Below are positions 38,281 through 48,982 of a stretch of 64,000 nt of DNA, in pieces (positions within the stretch are counted from its first letter, which is position 1; every line of letters begins with the position of its first letter). The position numbers and the translations under genes are program-made. This stretch comes from Limnohabitans sp. 103DPR2 (GTDB lineage Bacteria > Pseudomonadota > Gammaproteobacteria > Burkholderiales > Burkholderiaceae_C), in NCBI RefSeq assembly GCF_001412575.1, contig NZ_CP011834.1:868001-932000 (forward strand). Direction: 5' to 3'. The notes beneath the pieces are model-generated. The model saw only the letters and a list, made by a program, of their open reading frames with translations, was not told the DNA's origin and did not search any database.

Positions 38281-39981
38281 TCAGGGTTTGAAGTTGAATT
38301 GCTTGAGGGTTTCAAGCAGGGTTTCGTTGTCGGCCTTGAGCATCAGGCCTTCCCGCCAGATGGTGCCCGCTTTGTCTTTTTGACCCAAGCTCCAATGCAC
38401 TTCGCCCAAATGCGCTGCAATTTCTGCATCGGGGCGGGCTTTGAATGCGGCTTCCAAAATTCGAAGCGCTTCTTGGAGATTGCCTGCGCGGTATTCCAAC
38501 CAACCCAAGCTGTCTTGAATGAAGGGGTCGCGCGGGGCCAGTTGCACCGCTTTCAAAATGAGTTCGCGGGCTTCATCCAAACGAATTTTGCGGTCGGCCA
38601 AAGAGTAACCGAGGGCGTTGTAGGCATGGGGGTCATTGGGTTTGGCTTTGATCATGCCGCGCAGCAGACTTTCCATTTGCTCGAAGCGGCCCAACTTTTC
38701 ACACAGCATGGCCATTTCGGATTGCAGATCGGTATCGGCTGGAAATTGGGCCAAAGCTTTTTCAATCGTGGCAAACGCTGCGGGAATTTGTTTGTCTTCA
38801 CGCAACCACTGAGACAGCGCCAAGGCTTTGAGCCTGACTTCTTGCGGGTTGCTGGTTTTGACTTGCTCCAGCACTTTCAGGCCTTCTGCTTTGCGGCCTT
38901 GTTGTGCCAACAAAGCGGCGCGGCGACTGGCCACTTTCAAGGGGTCGGCTTCGGCTGGAATTTTGGCTAACCATTCGTCTGCGATTGCAAAACGACCTTG
39001 TTTTTGGGCCATTTGAGACAAAGCCAAATACGCCTCTGAAACACCGCCCATGCGGTCGGGATCATTGGCGTTGGTGGCCAACTTCAAATACTGTTGAAGC
39101 GATTGCTCTGCTTGCAGCACTTGCGACAAGTCACTTTGCAGCAAGCCTAAAAACAACCAGCCCGGTGCAAATTCAGGATGTTGTTTGGTGAGTTGAGAGA
39201 GTTGAGCCAACGCAGGCTGCATTTGGTCCAAGTCAATCAAAGTGCGGGCATAGCCCAAACGCAAATCGGGCAAGGCGTCGCCCGACATGTACTGCGAAAT
39301 CATGGGCTGAACTTCGTCGGGCACGAAGTTGAGCAAACTCAAAGCCAACATGATGGGGCCAGGCGCTCGGCGATTGGCCGCGTGACCTGCGCGTGCGGCT
39401 TCGGCGGCCGGTTGAATTTCGCCTGCGTCACGCTTCATGCGGCCAATGGTGGTCCAAGCTGTCGCAGCTGTTTCGGGATTTTGAATGGCGCTCGACAGGG
39501 CCTGCTCCACAATTTTGGCGGCGAAGTTTTTGTCTTGTACGCGGCTGAAGACGCGGGGGATAGAGCCTATGGCATTGGACTGCTCGCTTAGCGGTAGGCT
39601 AGCAATGCTGGTTTTGAGCGCCCGACCTGCTTCTTCAATTCGATTGAGGGCCAACAAAATCTGCAAGATGTAGCGGTTGGCCTCTTGCGATTCAGGCAAG
39701 CTGGACTTCCAGCTTCTGGCGGCTTGCAAGGCTGCCTCGCCTGAGCGAGATTGCAATGCCAATTCGGTGGCGCGTTGGTAAAGTGCTTCGTCTTTGGTTT
39801 TGCGCGCTGCATCCAAAATGATGGCAAAGCCAGCACCCGGCTCACCTGCTTGCACATTGAGTTCGCCCAACAGCAGTTGGTAAAACAAAACCGCATTGAG
39901 GTTGGAGTTTTCAATGGGCGGTTCTGCACATACCCCCGCTGTGGCCCAGACCAATGCAATCGATGAAAACCAATACTTCAT
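38281..39981 (-). CDS. Periplasmic TPR-repeat protein
   Basis: A 566-residue protein with a signal peptide (MKYWFSSIALVWATAGVCA, cut after CA) followed by many tetratricopeptide repeats. Clear examples are in PHAYNALGYSLADRKIRLDE, DPFIQDSLGWLEYRAGNLQE and DAEIAAHLGEVHWSLGQKDK near the end. TPR arrays bind other proteins; role unknown, possibly envelope assembly judging from the lolB neighbour. ATG 39981 avoids six extra residues before the signal. It is divergent from mutM. Confidence 0.88.
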   Translation of the reverse strand: MKYWFSSIALVWATAGVCAEPPIENSNLNAVLFYQLLLGELNVQAGEPGAGFAIILDAARKTKDEALYQRATELALQSRSGEAALQAARSWKSSLPESQEANRYILQILLALNRIEEAGRALKTSIASLPLSEQSNAIGSIPRVFSRVQDKNFAAKIVEQALSSAIQNPETAATAWTTIGRMKRDAGEIQPAAEAARAGHAANRRAPGPIMLALSLLNFVPDEVQPMISQYMSGDALPDLRLGYARTLIDLDQMQPALAQLSQLTKQHPEFAPGWLFLGLLQSDLSQVLQAEQSLQQYLKLATNANDPDRMGGVSEAYLALSQMAQKQGRFAIADEWLAKIPAEADPLKVASRRAALLAQQGRKAEGLKVLEQVKTSNPQEVRLKALALSQWLREDKQIPAAFATIEKALAQFPADTDLQSEMAMLCEKLGRFEQMESLLRGMIKAKPNDPHAYNALGYSLADRKIRLDEARELILKAVQLAPRDPFIQDSLGWLEYRAGNLQEALRILEAAFKARPDAEIAAHLGEVHWSLGQKDKAGTIWREGLMLKADNETLLETLKQFNFKP

Positions 39982-40058
39982 AGAGGCATCATAATCCACG
40001 AGCCCTTGCGACGCAGGGTTTGGCCCTTTATTTTCACTCTGTCCTGTCTGCCGATTCG

Positions 40059-40874
40059 ATGCCTGAATTGCCCGAAGTAGAAGTCACCCGGCTCAGTTTT
40101 GCCAGCCGGATTGAAGGCGCGCGCGTTGTGGCCCTGCACATGGGCAAGCCATTGCGTTGGCCTTTGGGTGTGGCCCCTTCGGTTTTGGTGGGGCAAAGCG
40201 TCTTGCGCGTGCGCAGACGCGGCAAGTACTTGCTGCTGGACATGGACCGCGGCGTGTTGATGCTGCACTTGGGCATGTCGGGCAGTTTGAATTTCGCCCC
40301 AACGCAGGCGCCTGCTGGCAAACACGATCACATGGACTTGGTCACCACCCAGGGTACTTTGCGCTTGCACGACCCTCGAAGGTTTGGCGCTGCCGTTTGG
40401 TCGGCGTCAGAACATCACGAGCCTGCCCTGAAATTGCTCAGCAAATTGGGCATGGAGCCCCTGACCGATGGCTTTGAATTGAAGTTGTTTCAAGTAGGGC
40501 TTAAAAAGCGCTCTGCGCCCATCAAACAAGTGTTGTTGGCGGGTGATGTGGTGGTGGGTGTTGGCAACATCTATGCCTCGGAAGCCTTGTTCATGGCCGG
40601 TATCAAACCTACTGTGAAAGCCGACAAAGTGAGCGGCCCTCGGGTGGCCAAGTTGCACGCGGCCATTCGCCAAGTGTTGGCACGCGCCGTCGAACAGGGC
40701 GGCAGCAGCCTCAAAGATTTTGTGAATGCGCAGGGCAACACCGGGTACTTTCAATTGGAAGCCGCGGTGTATGGCCGAACGGGCTTGCCTTGCCGGACAT
40801 GTGAAACGCCCATCAAGCAAATTGTGCAGGGGCAGCGCTCTACTTTTTACTGCCCCGTATGCCAAAAGCGATAA
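40059..40874 (+). CDS. mutM: Formamidopyrimidine-DNA glycosylase
   Basis: Bifunctional glycosylase/AP lyase removing 8-oxoguanine. The protein must start [12 protein letters not shown], since the processed Pro2 is the catalytic nucleophile; this fixes ATG 40059 and excludes the longer frame from 40020. Also present: Lys-containing [10 protein letters not shown]2TH region [15 protein letters not shown], and the C-terminal zinc finger with Cys in [10 protein letters not shown] and FYCPVCQK (271 residues). Its end overlaps mutY by 16 nt, so both 8-oxoG repair enzymes are likely co-made. Confidence 0.96.
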   Translation: MPELPEVEVTRLSFASRIEGARVVALHMGKPLRWPLGVAPSVLVGQSVLRVRRRGKYLLLDMDRGVLMLHLGMSGSLNFAPTQAPAGKHDHMDLVTTQGTLRLHDPRRFGAAVWSASEHHEPALKLLSKLGMEPLTDGFELKLFQVGLKKRSAPIKQVLLAGDVVVGVGNIYASEALFMAGIKPTVKADKVSGPRVAKLHAAIRQVLARAVEQGGSSLKDFVNAQGNTGYFQLEAAVYGRTGLPCRTCETPIKQIVQGQRSTFYCPVCQKR

Positions 40875-41935
40875 AACCTGCGGTCAGTTTGGCCGAGACC
40901 TTGGTGGCATGGCAGAAGGTGCATGGCCGCAACCACTTGCCCTGGCAAAACACACGTGATCCTTATCGGGTGTGGTTGTCTGAAATCATGTTGCAACAAA
41001 CGCAGGTCAGTACAGTGCTGGCGTACTACGCCAAGTTTTTAGAAAATTTTCCCACTGTGGCCGATTTGGCGGCAGCGCCCCAAGACAAAGTGATGGGCCT
41101 GTGGAGTGGATTAGGCTATTACAGCCGTGCGCGCAATTTGCATCAATGCGCCAAAGATGTGGTGTCACGCTTTGGTGGTGAGTTTCCAAACAATTCAGAA
41201 GCCTTGATCACCTTGCCAGGTATCGGCAGATCCACTGCGGCCGCTGTGGCGTCGTTTTGTTTCTCGGAACGTGTGGCCATCATGGATGGCAATGTGAAGC
41301 GTGTTCTCACGCGCGTGTGGGGCTTCGCAGATGATTTGTCGGTGGCCAAGAACGAAAAAGTGTTGTGGCAAATGGCGCAAGAGGCGCTACCTACTCGAAA
41401 CCTCCAAACCGCCATGCCGCGCTACTCACAAGCCATCATGGATTTGGGGGCCACGGTGTGCTTGCCGCGCAAGCCCCATTGCGATGAATGCCCTGTGCAA
41501 ACGCAATGCAAAGCCCATGCACTTGGCGAACCCGAAAAGTATCCCGTCAAAACGCGCAAGCTCAAACGCAGCAGCGAAGTGCTGTGGCTGATGCTGGCGC
41601 AAAACGCGCGGGGTGAGGTGTGGTTGGAAAAAAGACCTGCGTCTGGCATCTGGGCCAGCCTTTACAGCTTGCCTGTCTTTGATTCAGAGGAAGCGATGCA
41701 AGCTGCTTTAACGCCGTCATTGCAAAAGGCTTCGCTTGCTGGCGCTTTGAAGTGGGACGTGTTGCCTGCTTTCAAACATGTGCTGACGCACAAAGATTTG
41801 CATTGTCACGTGGTCAAACTCAAAGCAGTCAAAGGAGCGCCTGTGTTGTCCGAGGGCGCGTGGTGGTCAGAAAAAGAATGGACCTCGTTGGGCTTGCCAC
41901 AGCCCGTGCGTCACTTGCTGTCGAGTTCTCTGTGA
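40859..41935 (+). CDS. mutY: Adenine DNA glycosylase
   Basis: Removes A mispaired with 8-oxoG. In 358 residues: catalytic [19 protein letters not shown], helix-hairpin-helix [20 protein letters not shown], and Asp in [15 protein letters not shown]. The [4Fe-4S] motif is [19 protein letters not shown]-terminal Nudix-like domain for 8-oxoG recognition runs from about 225 ([20 protein letters not shown]). The 3' end overlaps convergent rapZ by 25 nt. Confidence 0.96.
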   Translation: MPKAIKPAVSLAETLVAWQKVHGRNHLPWQNTRDPYRVWLSEIMLQQTQVSTVLAYYAKFLENFPTVADLAAAPQDKVMGLWSGLGYYSRARNLHQCAKDVVSRFGGEFPNNSEALITLPGIGRSTAAAVASFCFSERVAIMDGNVKRVLTRVWGFADDLSVAKNEKVLWQMAQEALPTRNLQTAMPRYSQAIMDLGATVCLPRKPHCDECPVQTQCKAHALGEPEKYPVKTRKLKRSSEVLWLMLAQNARGEVWLEKRPASGIWASLYSLPVFDSEEAMQAALTPSLQKASLAGALKWDVLPAFKHVLTHKDLHCHVVKLKAVKGAPVLSEGAWWSEKEWTSLGLPQPVRHLLSSSL

Positions 41936-42768
41936 CGCTTTAAAGTCAGCCAATTGGCAGCAAAGCGCTGGCTGAGTTTTTCGACCAAATAAACCGAACG
42001 ATGTTGACCACCCGTGCACCCAATGGCCACGGTGATGTAGTTGCGGTGGTCTTTTTCAAGCGCAGGTAACCATTGGTCTAAAAAACTCTCAATTTGACTT
42101 TGCATCAAATTGACTTCGGAATAGCTTTGCAAAAACTTTTGCACAGGCTCGTCTTTGCCCGACATGGGGCGCAGCGCCGACTCGTAGTGCGGGTTGGGCA
42201 ACATGCGTACATCAAACACGTAATCGGCATCGAGTGGGATGCCGCGCTTGAAGGCAAAGGATTCAAACACCAAGGTGAGTTTGGCAGCGGGCGAGCTGAC
42301 CAAAGATTTCACATAGCTTTGCAGCTGTGCGGCGCGCAGCAAGCTGGTGTCGATGATGTGCGCAGATTCGCGCAGATTGGACAAGAGCTCGCGTTCGTAC
42401 TCAATGGATTCGGTCAGCGCGCGTTCGCCTTCGGCCGCATTTCTGCCAGACAAAGGGTGGCGACGTCGTGTCTCGGAATAGCGGCGCAGCAAAGTGTCGG
42501 ACGCAGCATCGAGGTAAATGGACGTGACTTGAAAGCCTAAATTGCGCAAGACTTCCAATTGACCCGGCATCATGGGCAAAGAAGTGGCACTGCGCACATC
42601 AATGGCAATGGCCACACGCTGTTCTTTTTGATCACGCTCTAGTTCAGCAAACGGAATGAGCAGTTCGGGTGGCAGGTTGTCGACGCAATAAAAACCTGCA
42701 TCTTCCAGCGCGTGCAAAGCCACGGACTTTCCGGAACCCGACATGCCAGTGATCAATACGATTTCCAT
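41911..42768 (-). CDS. rapZ: RNase adapter protein / nucleotide-binding protein RapZ
   Basis: ATPase-like regulator (YvcJ/RapZ) that in E. coli steers RNase E to GlmZ and controls amino-sugar synthesis. 285 residues: Walker [19 protein letters not shown] at the N-terminus, Walker B-like [20 protein letters not shown] region, and the conserved C-terminal [19 protein letters not shown]. HprK/PTS genes, often next to it, are absent; recN follows on the same strand. Confidence 0.94.
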   Translation of the reverse strand: MEIVLITGMSGSGKSVALHALEDAGFYCVDNLPPELLIPFAELERDQKEQRVAIAIDVRSATSLPMMPGQLEVLRNLGFQVTSIYLDAASDTLLRRYSETRRRHPLSGRNAAEGERALTESIEYERELLSNLRESAHIIDTSLLRAAQLQSYVKSLVSSPAAKLTLVFESFAFKRGIPLDADYVFDVRMLPNPHYESALRPMSGKDEPVQKFLQSYSEVNLMQSQIESFLDQWLPALEKDHRNYITVAIGCTGGQHRSVYLVEKLSQRFAANWLTLKRHRELDSK

Positions 42769-42788
42769 GATGTCCAGACTTCAGAAAT

Positions 42789-44453
42789 TTACTTGGTCAG
42801 CATTTCGCGCGCATGCGCCAAGGTGGTGGCAGAGAGTTTTTCGCCGCCCAGCATGCGTGCAATTTCGGTCACGCGCTGCTCACCGGCAATGTGCGACACG
42901 TTGCTGCTCACACCTTCTTTGCTGCTCGACTTGCTCACCAGCAAATGGTGGTCTGCGCAAGAGGCCACTTGGGGCAAGTGGGTGACGGCCAGAACTTGGC
43001 GGTGCACGCCCAATTGCTTCATGAGGCGGCCTACTGTTTCGGCCACAGCACCGCCAACACCCGAGTCAACCTCGTCAAAGATCAAGGTGCCTGCTTCGCC
43101 CAACTCGCTGGTGGTGACGGCAATGGCCAAGGCAATGCGCGAGAGTTCTCCGCCAGACGCCACCTTGCCAACAGGGCGAGGCGTGCTGCCAGCGTGACCC
43201 GCTACCAAAAACTGAATGTCTTCCAAGCCATGCTGCGCAGCATCGTCTAATGCAATCAGAGCCACTTCAAATCGGCCACCTTGCATGCCCAAGTTTTGCA
43301 TGGCCTGCGTCACAGCTTGTGACAATTTGGGCGCCGCTTTTTTGCGCTGTTGCGACAGTTTTTTAGCCTCGGTTTGATAGGCTTGACCGGCCGCTTTGGC
43401 TTGTGCTTCCAAGCCTTCTAAATCGCTGGCAGCTTCCAAGGCATTGAGCTCTTGTTTCCAACCTGCCAGCAAGCCCGCGAGTTCTTCGGGGGGGCGTTTG
43501 TAGCGGCGCGCTAAAGACATCCACTGCGACATGCGCTGATCCAGCTCGTTCAATCGATCGGGGTCTAAATCGGTTTTGCGCAAATAACTTTGCAGTGAAT
43601 GCACTGCATCCTCGGCTTGGGCCAAACTCGACTGCAGCACTTCTGCAATGCTTTGAAATTCGGGCTCGACGTGGGCTTGATCTTGCAAATTGCTGATGGC
43701 TTGGGACAGCAAAGCAATGGCGCCGCTAAGGCTGCCCATGCGTGCTGACTCGTCGCCATCCAGGGCGGCCAAGGCCGACTGGCCGGCATCAATCAGGGCT
43801 TGCGCATGCGACAGGCGCGTGTGCTGCGTGTTGAGCTCTTCCCATTCATCCAAGGCGGGTGCCAGTTTGTCGAGCTCACCAATTTGCCAGGCCAAGCGCT
43901 CTTGCTCACGGCTTAAGGAATCTTGTGCGCTCTTGGCTTGTTGCACCGCTTGCTGGGCTTGACGCCAAGTTTGCCAAGCAGTTTTGAGTGCATCGGTGCT
44001 GATGCCCGCATAGGCGTCAAGCAAGCCGCGCACTGCATCTGGGCGCGTGAGGCTTTGCCAGGCGTGTTGGCCATGGATGTCGAGCAGCATTTCGCCCAAG
44101 GCGCGCAATTGGGTGGCAGTGGCTGGGCTGCCATTGACCCATGCGCGGCTTTTGCCTTGAGGGTCGACGCTGCGTCTGAGCAAAAGTGTGTCAGCGACTT
44201 CGAATCCTGCTTCTTCTAAAACCGCGTTCGCTTGCGGCGGGCAGTCAAATTCAGCTGACACTTCGCAACGCGCGGCACCTTCGCGCACCACGCTGGAATC
44301 TGCGCGTTCGCCGAGTGCCAATTGCAGGGCATCGATCAGGATGGATTTGCCAGCGCCTGTTTCGCCTGTGAGCACGCTGAAGCCTTGCGATAGATCGAGG
44401 TCGAGTTGGCGCACGATGACAAAATCGCGCAGACTGATGTGACGCAGCGCCAT
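42789..44453 (-). CDS. recN: DNA repair protein RecN
   Basis: SMC-like ATPase in double-strand break repair, 554 residues. Walker A LTGETGAGKSILIDALQLAL near residue 35, long coiled-coil arms in the middle (Gln/Ala/Leu/Glu-rich), signature region KVASGGELSRIALAIAV, and Walker B GTLIFDEVDSGVGG. It starts 3 bp after nadK, the arrangement common in proteobacteria. No LexA-like site was found before nadK. Confidence 0.95.
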   Translation of the reverse strand: MALRHISLRDFVIVRQLDLDLSQGFSVLTGETGAGKSILIDALQLALGERADSSVVREGAARCEVSAEFDCPPQANAVLEEAGFEVADTLLLRRSVDPQGKSRAWVNGSPATATQLRALGEMLLDIHGQHAWQSLTRPDAVRGLLDAYAGISTDALKTAWQTWRQAQQAVQQAKSAQDSLSREQERLAWQIGELDKLAPALDEWEELNTQHTRLSHAQALIDAGQSALAALDGDESARMGSLSGAIALLSQAISNLQDQAHVEPEFQSIAEVLQSSLAQAEDAVHSLQSYLRKTDLDPDRLNELDQRMSQWMSLARRYKRPPEELAGLLAGWKQELNALEAASDLEGLEAQAKAAGQAYQTEAKKLSQQRKKAAPKLSQAVTQAMQNLGMQGGRFEVALIALDDAAQHGLEDIQFLVAGHAGSTPRPVGKVASGGELSRIALAIAVTTSELGEAGTLIFDEVDSGVGGAVAETVGRLMKQLGVHRQVLAVTHLPQVASCADHHLLVSKSSSKEGVSSNVSHIAGEQRVTEIARMLGGEKLSATTLAHAREMLTK

Positions 44454-44456
44454 GGC

Positions 44457-45353
44457 TTAAACGCCTCCCTCGTTCCAGTGCATTTTTTTGCGCAAGGTGT
44501 CAAAGTAGTTCCATCCTTGTGGATGCAAAAACCGCACTTTGTGAATTGACTGCTCGACGGTAATTTGATCGCCCAACAACAGGCTGGCCAAAGACTGCAT
44601 GTCAAAGTTGGCACTGGCGTCGCGGCCCGACACAATTTCAATGCTGATGTGCGAGGTGTCCGGCAACACGATGGGACGATTGGACAGTGTGTGCGGCGCA
44701 ATAGGGGCAATGACCCAGCCGCCCAAAGTGGGATGCATGAGCGGGCCACCGGCCGACAAGGAATAAGCGGTGGAGCCTGTGGGCGTGGCCACAATGAGGC
44801 CGTCGGCACGCTGCGTGGCCACAAAGCGGCCATCGACTTCAATGCGAAGTTCCACCATGCCCGAGGTGGCACCGCGGTTGACCACCACGTCGTTCATGGC
44901 AAAGGTGTCAAACACACAATGCTTGTCGCGCCACACCTTGGCGTGCAGCATGCTGCGCTGCTCTTCTTCAAATTGGCCCACCAGCATAGGCTGGAGGGTT
45001 TGCTCAAACTGGCCCATGGGAATATCAGTGATAAAGCCCAAGCGACCTTGGTTGATGCCAATGAGCGGCAATCCGTATTGCGCCACCTGGCGGCCAATGC
45101 CCAGCATGGTGCCATCGCCACCAATCACCACGCCCAAATCGCATTGCTGGCCGATTTCGGCCATTTTGAGGGTGGGGTAGAGGTTGAGGCCTAGATGCTC
45201 GGCGGTGCCGGCTTCCAGCACCACTTCGGCGCCGATGCGACTGATGAATTGGGCCACATCGTCCAGTACCCGACGCGAGCTTTCCAAAGCCGCGCCAGAA
45301 ACCACGGCGTGGTACTTGCCAAAAAGCGCAACGTGACGAAATTTAGACTTCAT
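44457..45353 (-). CDS. nadK: NAD kinase
   Basis: Phosphorylates NAD to NADP. 298 residues from ATG 45353; the open frame begins with a TTG two codons earlier. Motifs: [35 protein letters not shown], and [20 protein letters not shown]. Divergent from hrcA with a 28-bp gap, and followed by recN. Confidence 0.96.
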   Translation of the reverse strand: MKSKFRHVALFGKYHAVVSGAALESSRRVLDDVAQFISRIGAEVVLEAGTAEHLGLNLYPTLKMAEIGQQCDLGVVIGGDGTMLGIGRQVAQYGLPLIGINQGRLGFITDIPMGQFEQTLQPMLVGQFEEEQRSMLHAKVWRDKHCVFDTFAMNDVVVNRGATSGMVELRIEVDGRFVATQRADGLIVATPTGSTAYSLSAGGPLMHPTLGGWVIAPIAPHTLSNRPIVLPDTSHISIEIVSGRDASANFDMQSLASLLLGDQITVEQSIHKVRFLHPQGWNYFDTLRKKMHWNEGGV

Positions 45354-45381
45354 TCGCAAATTACATCATTAAAATGACCGA

Positions 45382-46386
45382 ATGCTAGATGATCGTGCCA
45401 AGTTATTGCTCAAAGCGCTGGTTGAACGCTACATTGCGGACGGCCAGCCTGTGGGGTCCCGCACGCTGTCCAAGGCGTCCGGGCTTGAATTATCCCCTGC
45501 CACCATTCGAAATGTCATGTCCGACCTCGAGGAGTTGGGCCTGATTGCCAGTCCGCATACATCGGCTGGCAGGGTGCCCACCAATAGGGGTTATCGCCTA
45601 TTTGTCGACACCATGTTGACGGTTCAAAAGGGCGAATTGCCCACCCAAAGGCTGGCGCCTGACCAACCGCAAAAGGTCATTGCCAACGCCGCCAACCTGT
45701 TGTCCAGTTTGTCGCATTACGTGGGTGTGGTGATGGCGCCTAAACGTGCGTCGGTGTTCAGGCACATTGAATTTTTGCGTTTGTCTGAAAAACGCGTGTT
45801 GCTGATCATTGTCTCGCCCGAAGGGGACGTGCAAAACCGCGTCATCTTTACCGAGGCTGATTATTCACAAAGCCAGTTGATTGAAGCGTCCAATTATTTG
45901 AACGCGCATTACGCGGGCATGGCCATCGAACAAGTTCGCATGCGTGTGAAGCAAGAGCTGGTCAACTTGCAGTCTGAAATTGCCAGCCTCATGCAGGCTG
46001 CGGTGCAAATGAGTTCAGAGGCTTTGAGTGAAGACGAAGGCGATGTGGTGATTTCTGGCGAGCGCAACTTGTTGTCGGTGAGTGACTTCTCTAGCGACAT
46101 GGGCAACTTGCGTCAGGCCTTTGATTTGTTTGAGCAAAAAACGCAGCTCATGCGACTGCTCGATGTGTCTAGTCAGGCTGATGGTGTGCGTATTTTCATT
46201 GGCGGTGAAAGCCAGTTTGTGCCCATGCAAGAGTTGTCGGTGGTCAGTGCGCCTTATGAGGTGGACGGCCATGTGGTGGGCACGTTAGGCGTTATTGGTC
46301 CGACACGCATGCCCTACGAGCGCATGATTCAAATTGTGGACATCACGTCCAAGATGGTGGGCAACGCTTTGAGTCAGTCGAAGTAA
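45382..46386 (+). CDS. hrcA: Heat-inducible transcription repressor HrcA
   Basis: Repressor of heat-shock operons through the CIRCE element, needing GroE for folding. N-terminal winged HTH ([57 protein letters not shown]), then a GAF-like dimer domain ending [18 protein letters not shown]. 334 residues. No CIRCE repeat (TTAGCACTC-N9-GAGTGCTAA) is visible in its short upstream region, so it is not obviously autoregulated here. Confidence 0.95.
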   Translation: MLDDRAKLLLKALVERYIADGQPVGSRTLSKASGLELSPATIRNVMSDLEELGLIASPHTSAGRVPTNRGYRLFVDTMLTVQKGELPTQRLAPDQPQKVIANAANLLSSLSHYVGVVMAPKRASVFRHIEFLRLSEKRVLLIIVSPEGDVQNRVIFTEADYSQSQLIEASNYLNAHYAGMAIEQVRMRVKQELVNLQSEIASLMQAAVQMSSEALSEDEGDVVISGERNLLSVSDFSSDMGNLRQAFDLFEQKTQLMRLLDVSSQADGVRIFIGGESQFVPMQELSVVSAPYEVDGHVVGTLGVIGPTRMPYERMIQIVDITSKMVGNALSQSK

Positions 46387-46404
46387 ATCGACTGACTCGT
46401 TTTT
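46371..46404 (+). terminator. Terminator overlapping the hrcA stop codon
   Basis: Perfect 11-bp stem GAGTCAGTCGA (46371-46381) with TCGACTGACTC (46388-46398), 6-nt loop, then GTTTTT. The last hrcA codons and the stop TAA (46384-46386) lie inside the hairpin. Confidence 0.9.
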
Positions 46405-46407
46405 CAA

Positions 46408-46935
46408 TCAAGAAGGTTCATGCATCCAAGCCGCATGCTTGGGTGCGCGCTTGGTTTTGCTCCACTCGTTCAGCATGTCCCACTTCACTTCGTCCAAGGT
46501 TTTGTACATCTCGGGCGTGCCGGTGTTGGTGGCCAGTTCCAAACGGTGACCGTTGGGATCAAAGAAATAAATGCTTTTGAAGATGGTGTGGTTGGTGGGG
46601 CCCAACACTTCAACGCCATTGGCCTCTAGCTTGGCTTTGGCGGCCAGCAAGGTTTCCATGCTGTCCACTTCGAAGGCCATGTGCTGCACCCACGCAGGGG
46701 TGTTTTCATCGCGGCCCATTTCGGGCGAGTTGGGCAATTCAAAGAAGGCCAGCACGTTGCCACCACCTGCATCCAAAAAGATGTGCATGTAAGGATCGGG
46801 CGCTTTGGTGGAGGGCACCAAGTCTTCGGCAATGGCCAGCACAAAATCCATGTTCAAGTTTTTGGCGTACCACTCGACGGTTTCTTTGGCGTCTTTGCAG
46901 CGATAAGCCGCGTGGTGAATTCTGCTAATTTTCAT
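46408..46935 (-). CDS. VOC family (glyoxalase/dioxygenase-fold) protein
   Basis: A 175-residue metal-binding VOC protein: N-terminal ISRIHHAAYRCKDAKETVEW, central WVQHMAFEVDSMETLLAAK, and C-terminal IYFFDPNGHRLELATNTG. His in RIHHAAYRC and QHMAF and Glu in RLELA are the likely metal ligands. The next gene, hppD, shares the VOC fold. They are 9 bp apart on the same strand, so it may act in the same aromatic degradation, but its substrate is not evident. Confidence 0.87.
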   Translation of the reverse strand: MKISRIHHAAYRCKDAKETVEWYAKNLNMDFVLAIAEDLVPSTKAPDPYMHIFLDAGGGNVLAFFELPNSPEMGRDENTPAWVQHMAFEVDSMETLLAAKAKLEANGVEVLGPTNHTIFKSIYFFDPNGHRLELATNTGTPEMYKTLDEVKWDMLNEWSKTKRAPKHAAWMHEPS

Positions 46936-46944
46936 GACATTCCT

Positions 46945-48024
46945 TTAGGCGTCTATTTGAAGGGCGCCACGTCTAATTTGATCACGTTCCAAGGACTCAA
47001 ACAATGCTTTGAAGTTACCTTCGCCAAAGCCCTCATCGGCCTTGCGCTGGATAAATTCGAAGAACACTGGGCCCAACAAAGTTTGCGAGAAGATTTGCAA
47101 CAACAAACGCTTTTCGCCATTGGCCGTGGAGCCGTCCAACAAGATGCCGCGTGCCTGTAATTCTGCCACTGGTTCGCCATGACCTTTCAGGCGCTCTTCC
47201 AGCATCTCGTAGTAGATGTCGTTGGGGGCCGTCATGAGCGGAATGCCGGCCATTTGCAGGGCGTCAACGCTTTTCATCAGGTCGTCCGTGCGCAACGCAA
47301 TGTGCTGAATGCCTTCGCCGTTGAACTGCATCAAATACTCTTCAATTTGTCCGCCATTTTTGCCAGATTCTTCGTTCAAAGGAATGCGAATGAGGCCATC
47401 GGGTGCCGTCATGGCGCGGCTGGTGAGGCCGGTATGTGCGCCTTTGATGTCGAAGTAACGGATTTCGCGAAAGTTAAAAATCTTCTCGTAAAAAGCGCCC
47501 CAAAACGCCATGCGACCCTTGTACACATTGTGGGTAAGGTGGTCAATGATTTTGAAGCCATGGCCCACGGGGTGGCGGTCTGCACCTTCAATGAATTCAA
47601 AGTCGATGTCGTAAATACTCCTGCCGTCTTCGTAACGATCGATCAAATACAGGGGCGCACCGCCGATGCCTTTGATGGCGGGCAGTCTTAACTCCATCGG
47701 CCCTGTCGGCACCTCGACGGGTTGCGCGCCCATGTCTAGCGCACGAGCGTAGGCTTTGTGCGAGTCTTTGACTCGAAACGCCAGCGCGCAAGCGCAAGGA
47801 CCATGCTCTGCGGCAAAGTAGCCCGCCAAGCTTCTGGGTTCGCGGTTGACAATGAAATTGATGTCGCCTTGGCGGTACAGAACCACGTCTTTGGAGCGGT
47901 GTTTGGCCACCAAAGAGAAGCCCATTTTTTCAAACAAGGGCTCTATGACACCCGCCACGGGAGATGCAAACTCTACGAACTCGAAACCGCACAAACCCAT
48001 CGGGTTGTCAAACAAATCAGCCAT
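46945..48024 (-). CDS. hppD: 4-hydroxyphenylpyruvate dioxygenase
   Basis: Fe(II) enzyme turning 4-hydroxyphenylpyruvate into homogentisate in tyrosine breakdown. ATG 48024 gives [20 protein letters not shown], the usual start (359 residues); the longer frame begins inside the upstream gene. Iron ligands expected in [22 protein letters not shown] and [11 protein letters not shown] are all present. It overlaps the upstream HMG-CoA lyase stop by 8 nt. Homogentisate dioxygenase is not in the window. Confidence 0.95.
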   Translation of the reverse strand: MADLFDNPMGLCGFEFVEFASPVAGVIEPLFEKMGFSLVAKHRSKDVVLYRQGDINFIVNREPRSLAGYFAAEHGPCACALAFRVKDSHKAYARALDMGAQPVEVPTGPMELRLPAIKGIGGAPLYLIDRYEDGRSIYDIDFEFIEGADRHPVGHGFKIIDHLTHNVYKGRMAFWGAFYEKIFNFREIRYFDIKGAHTGLTSRAMTAPDGLIRIPLNEESGKNGGQIEEYLMQFNGEGIQHIALRTDDLMKSVDALQMAGIPLMTAPNDIYYEMLEERLKGHGEPVAELQARGILLDGSTANGEKRLLLQIFSQTLLGPVFFEFIQRKADEGFGEGNFKALFESLERDQIRRGALQIDA

Positions 48025-48952
48025 GAAGTGCTCCTTTGAAATTCTTGGGCAAGCCAGCGCGCCACAAAGTGCCATTGGTTTGTTCCCCTGTCAGCCATCC
48101 AGCCACTTGCTGGCGCAAGGCCAACAGTTTGGGAATATCGATGCCCGTCTTCACGCCACACGCTTCCAGCATAAAGGCCAAGTCTTCGGTGGCCGCGTTG
48201 CCGCTGGCGCCAGGTGCATGGGGGCAGCCGCCAATGCCGGCGAGCGACGCATCAAAGCGTTGAATGCCCAGGCTGAGCGTGGCATAGGCGTTGGCCAGTG
48301 CCAAGCCGCGCGTGTCGTGAAAGTGGCCGCAGCAGAGTTTGTTGCCAGCGATGCGCAAGGCTTTTTCTACCAGCACGCTGACCGAGTGCGGGTCGGCATA
48401 GCCCACGGTGTCGGCCAAACTCACGCGGTCTGCGCCAGCGTCTAACAAGGCCTGCATGAGGCGCAGCACTTCTTCCACTTTCACTTCGCCTTGCAAGGTG
48501 CAACCAAACGCAGTACCCACACCCCCTTCAATAAGGGTCTTCTTGCCAGAGGCATCGCGTGCTGCGCGAATGCGCGCCAGCTCTTGCACCACTTCATCGG
48601 GCGTTTTGCGCAAGTTGGCCAGGCTGTGTGCATGGCTGGCCGACAAAGGCAAGACCATCAGGTCGGCATCGCCTTCCAATGCGCGTTCGGCACCTTTCAA
48701 ATTGGGGATGAGCACAGAGGCCGCGAGGCCGGGCAGTGTTTTGGCAAAGGCCAGTACGTCCCAGGTGTCTGCCAGTTGCGGCATGAGTTTGGGCGGTACA
48801 AAAGAGCCCACTTCAATTTCGCGCTGACCAGCCGCGTAGGCCTGCTTGACCCACTCTATTTTTTGCGCTGTGGGCAAAATGGTTTGAATGCTTTGCAGGC
48901 CATCGCGCAGACCGACTTCTCGAACGATGGCAGTGGCGGGCAAAGTGGGCAT
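48017..48952 (-). CDS. mvaB: Hydroxymethylglutaryl-CoA lyase
   Basis: Cleaves HMG-CoA to acetyl-CoA and acetoacetate, the last step of leucine degradation. 311 residues: [20 protein letters not shown] (metal-binding Asp), [45 protein letters not shown], and the family signature around the catalytic Cys in [19 protein letters not shown]. The stop overlaps the hppD start by 8 nt; both tyrosine and leucine routes end in acetoacetate, which may explain the pairing. Confidence 0.94.
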   Translation of the reverse strand: MPTLPATAIVREVGLRDGLQSIQTILPTAQKIEWVKQAYAAGQREIEVGSFVPPKLMPQLADTWDVLAFAKTLPGLAASVLIPNLKGAERALEGDADLMVLPLSASHAHSLANLRKTPDEVVQELARIRAARDASGKKTLIEGGVGTAFGCTLQGEVKVEEVLRLMQALLDAGADRVSLADTVGYADPHSVSVLVEKALRIAGNKLCCGHFHDTRGLALANAYATLSLGIQRFDASLAGIGGCPHAPGASGNAATEDLAFMLEACGVKTGIDIPKLLALRQQVAGWLTGEQTNGTLWRAGLPKNFKGALHG

Positions 48953-48982
48953 GGTGGTGTTTTTAATGGCGAGAAATTCATT

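Noticed and set aside
45354..45381. CIRCE element before hrcA
   Set aside because: The TTAGCACTC-N9-GAGTGCTAA pattern is absent from the short gap.
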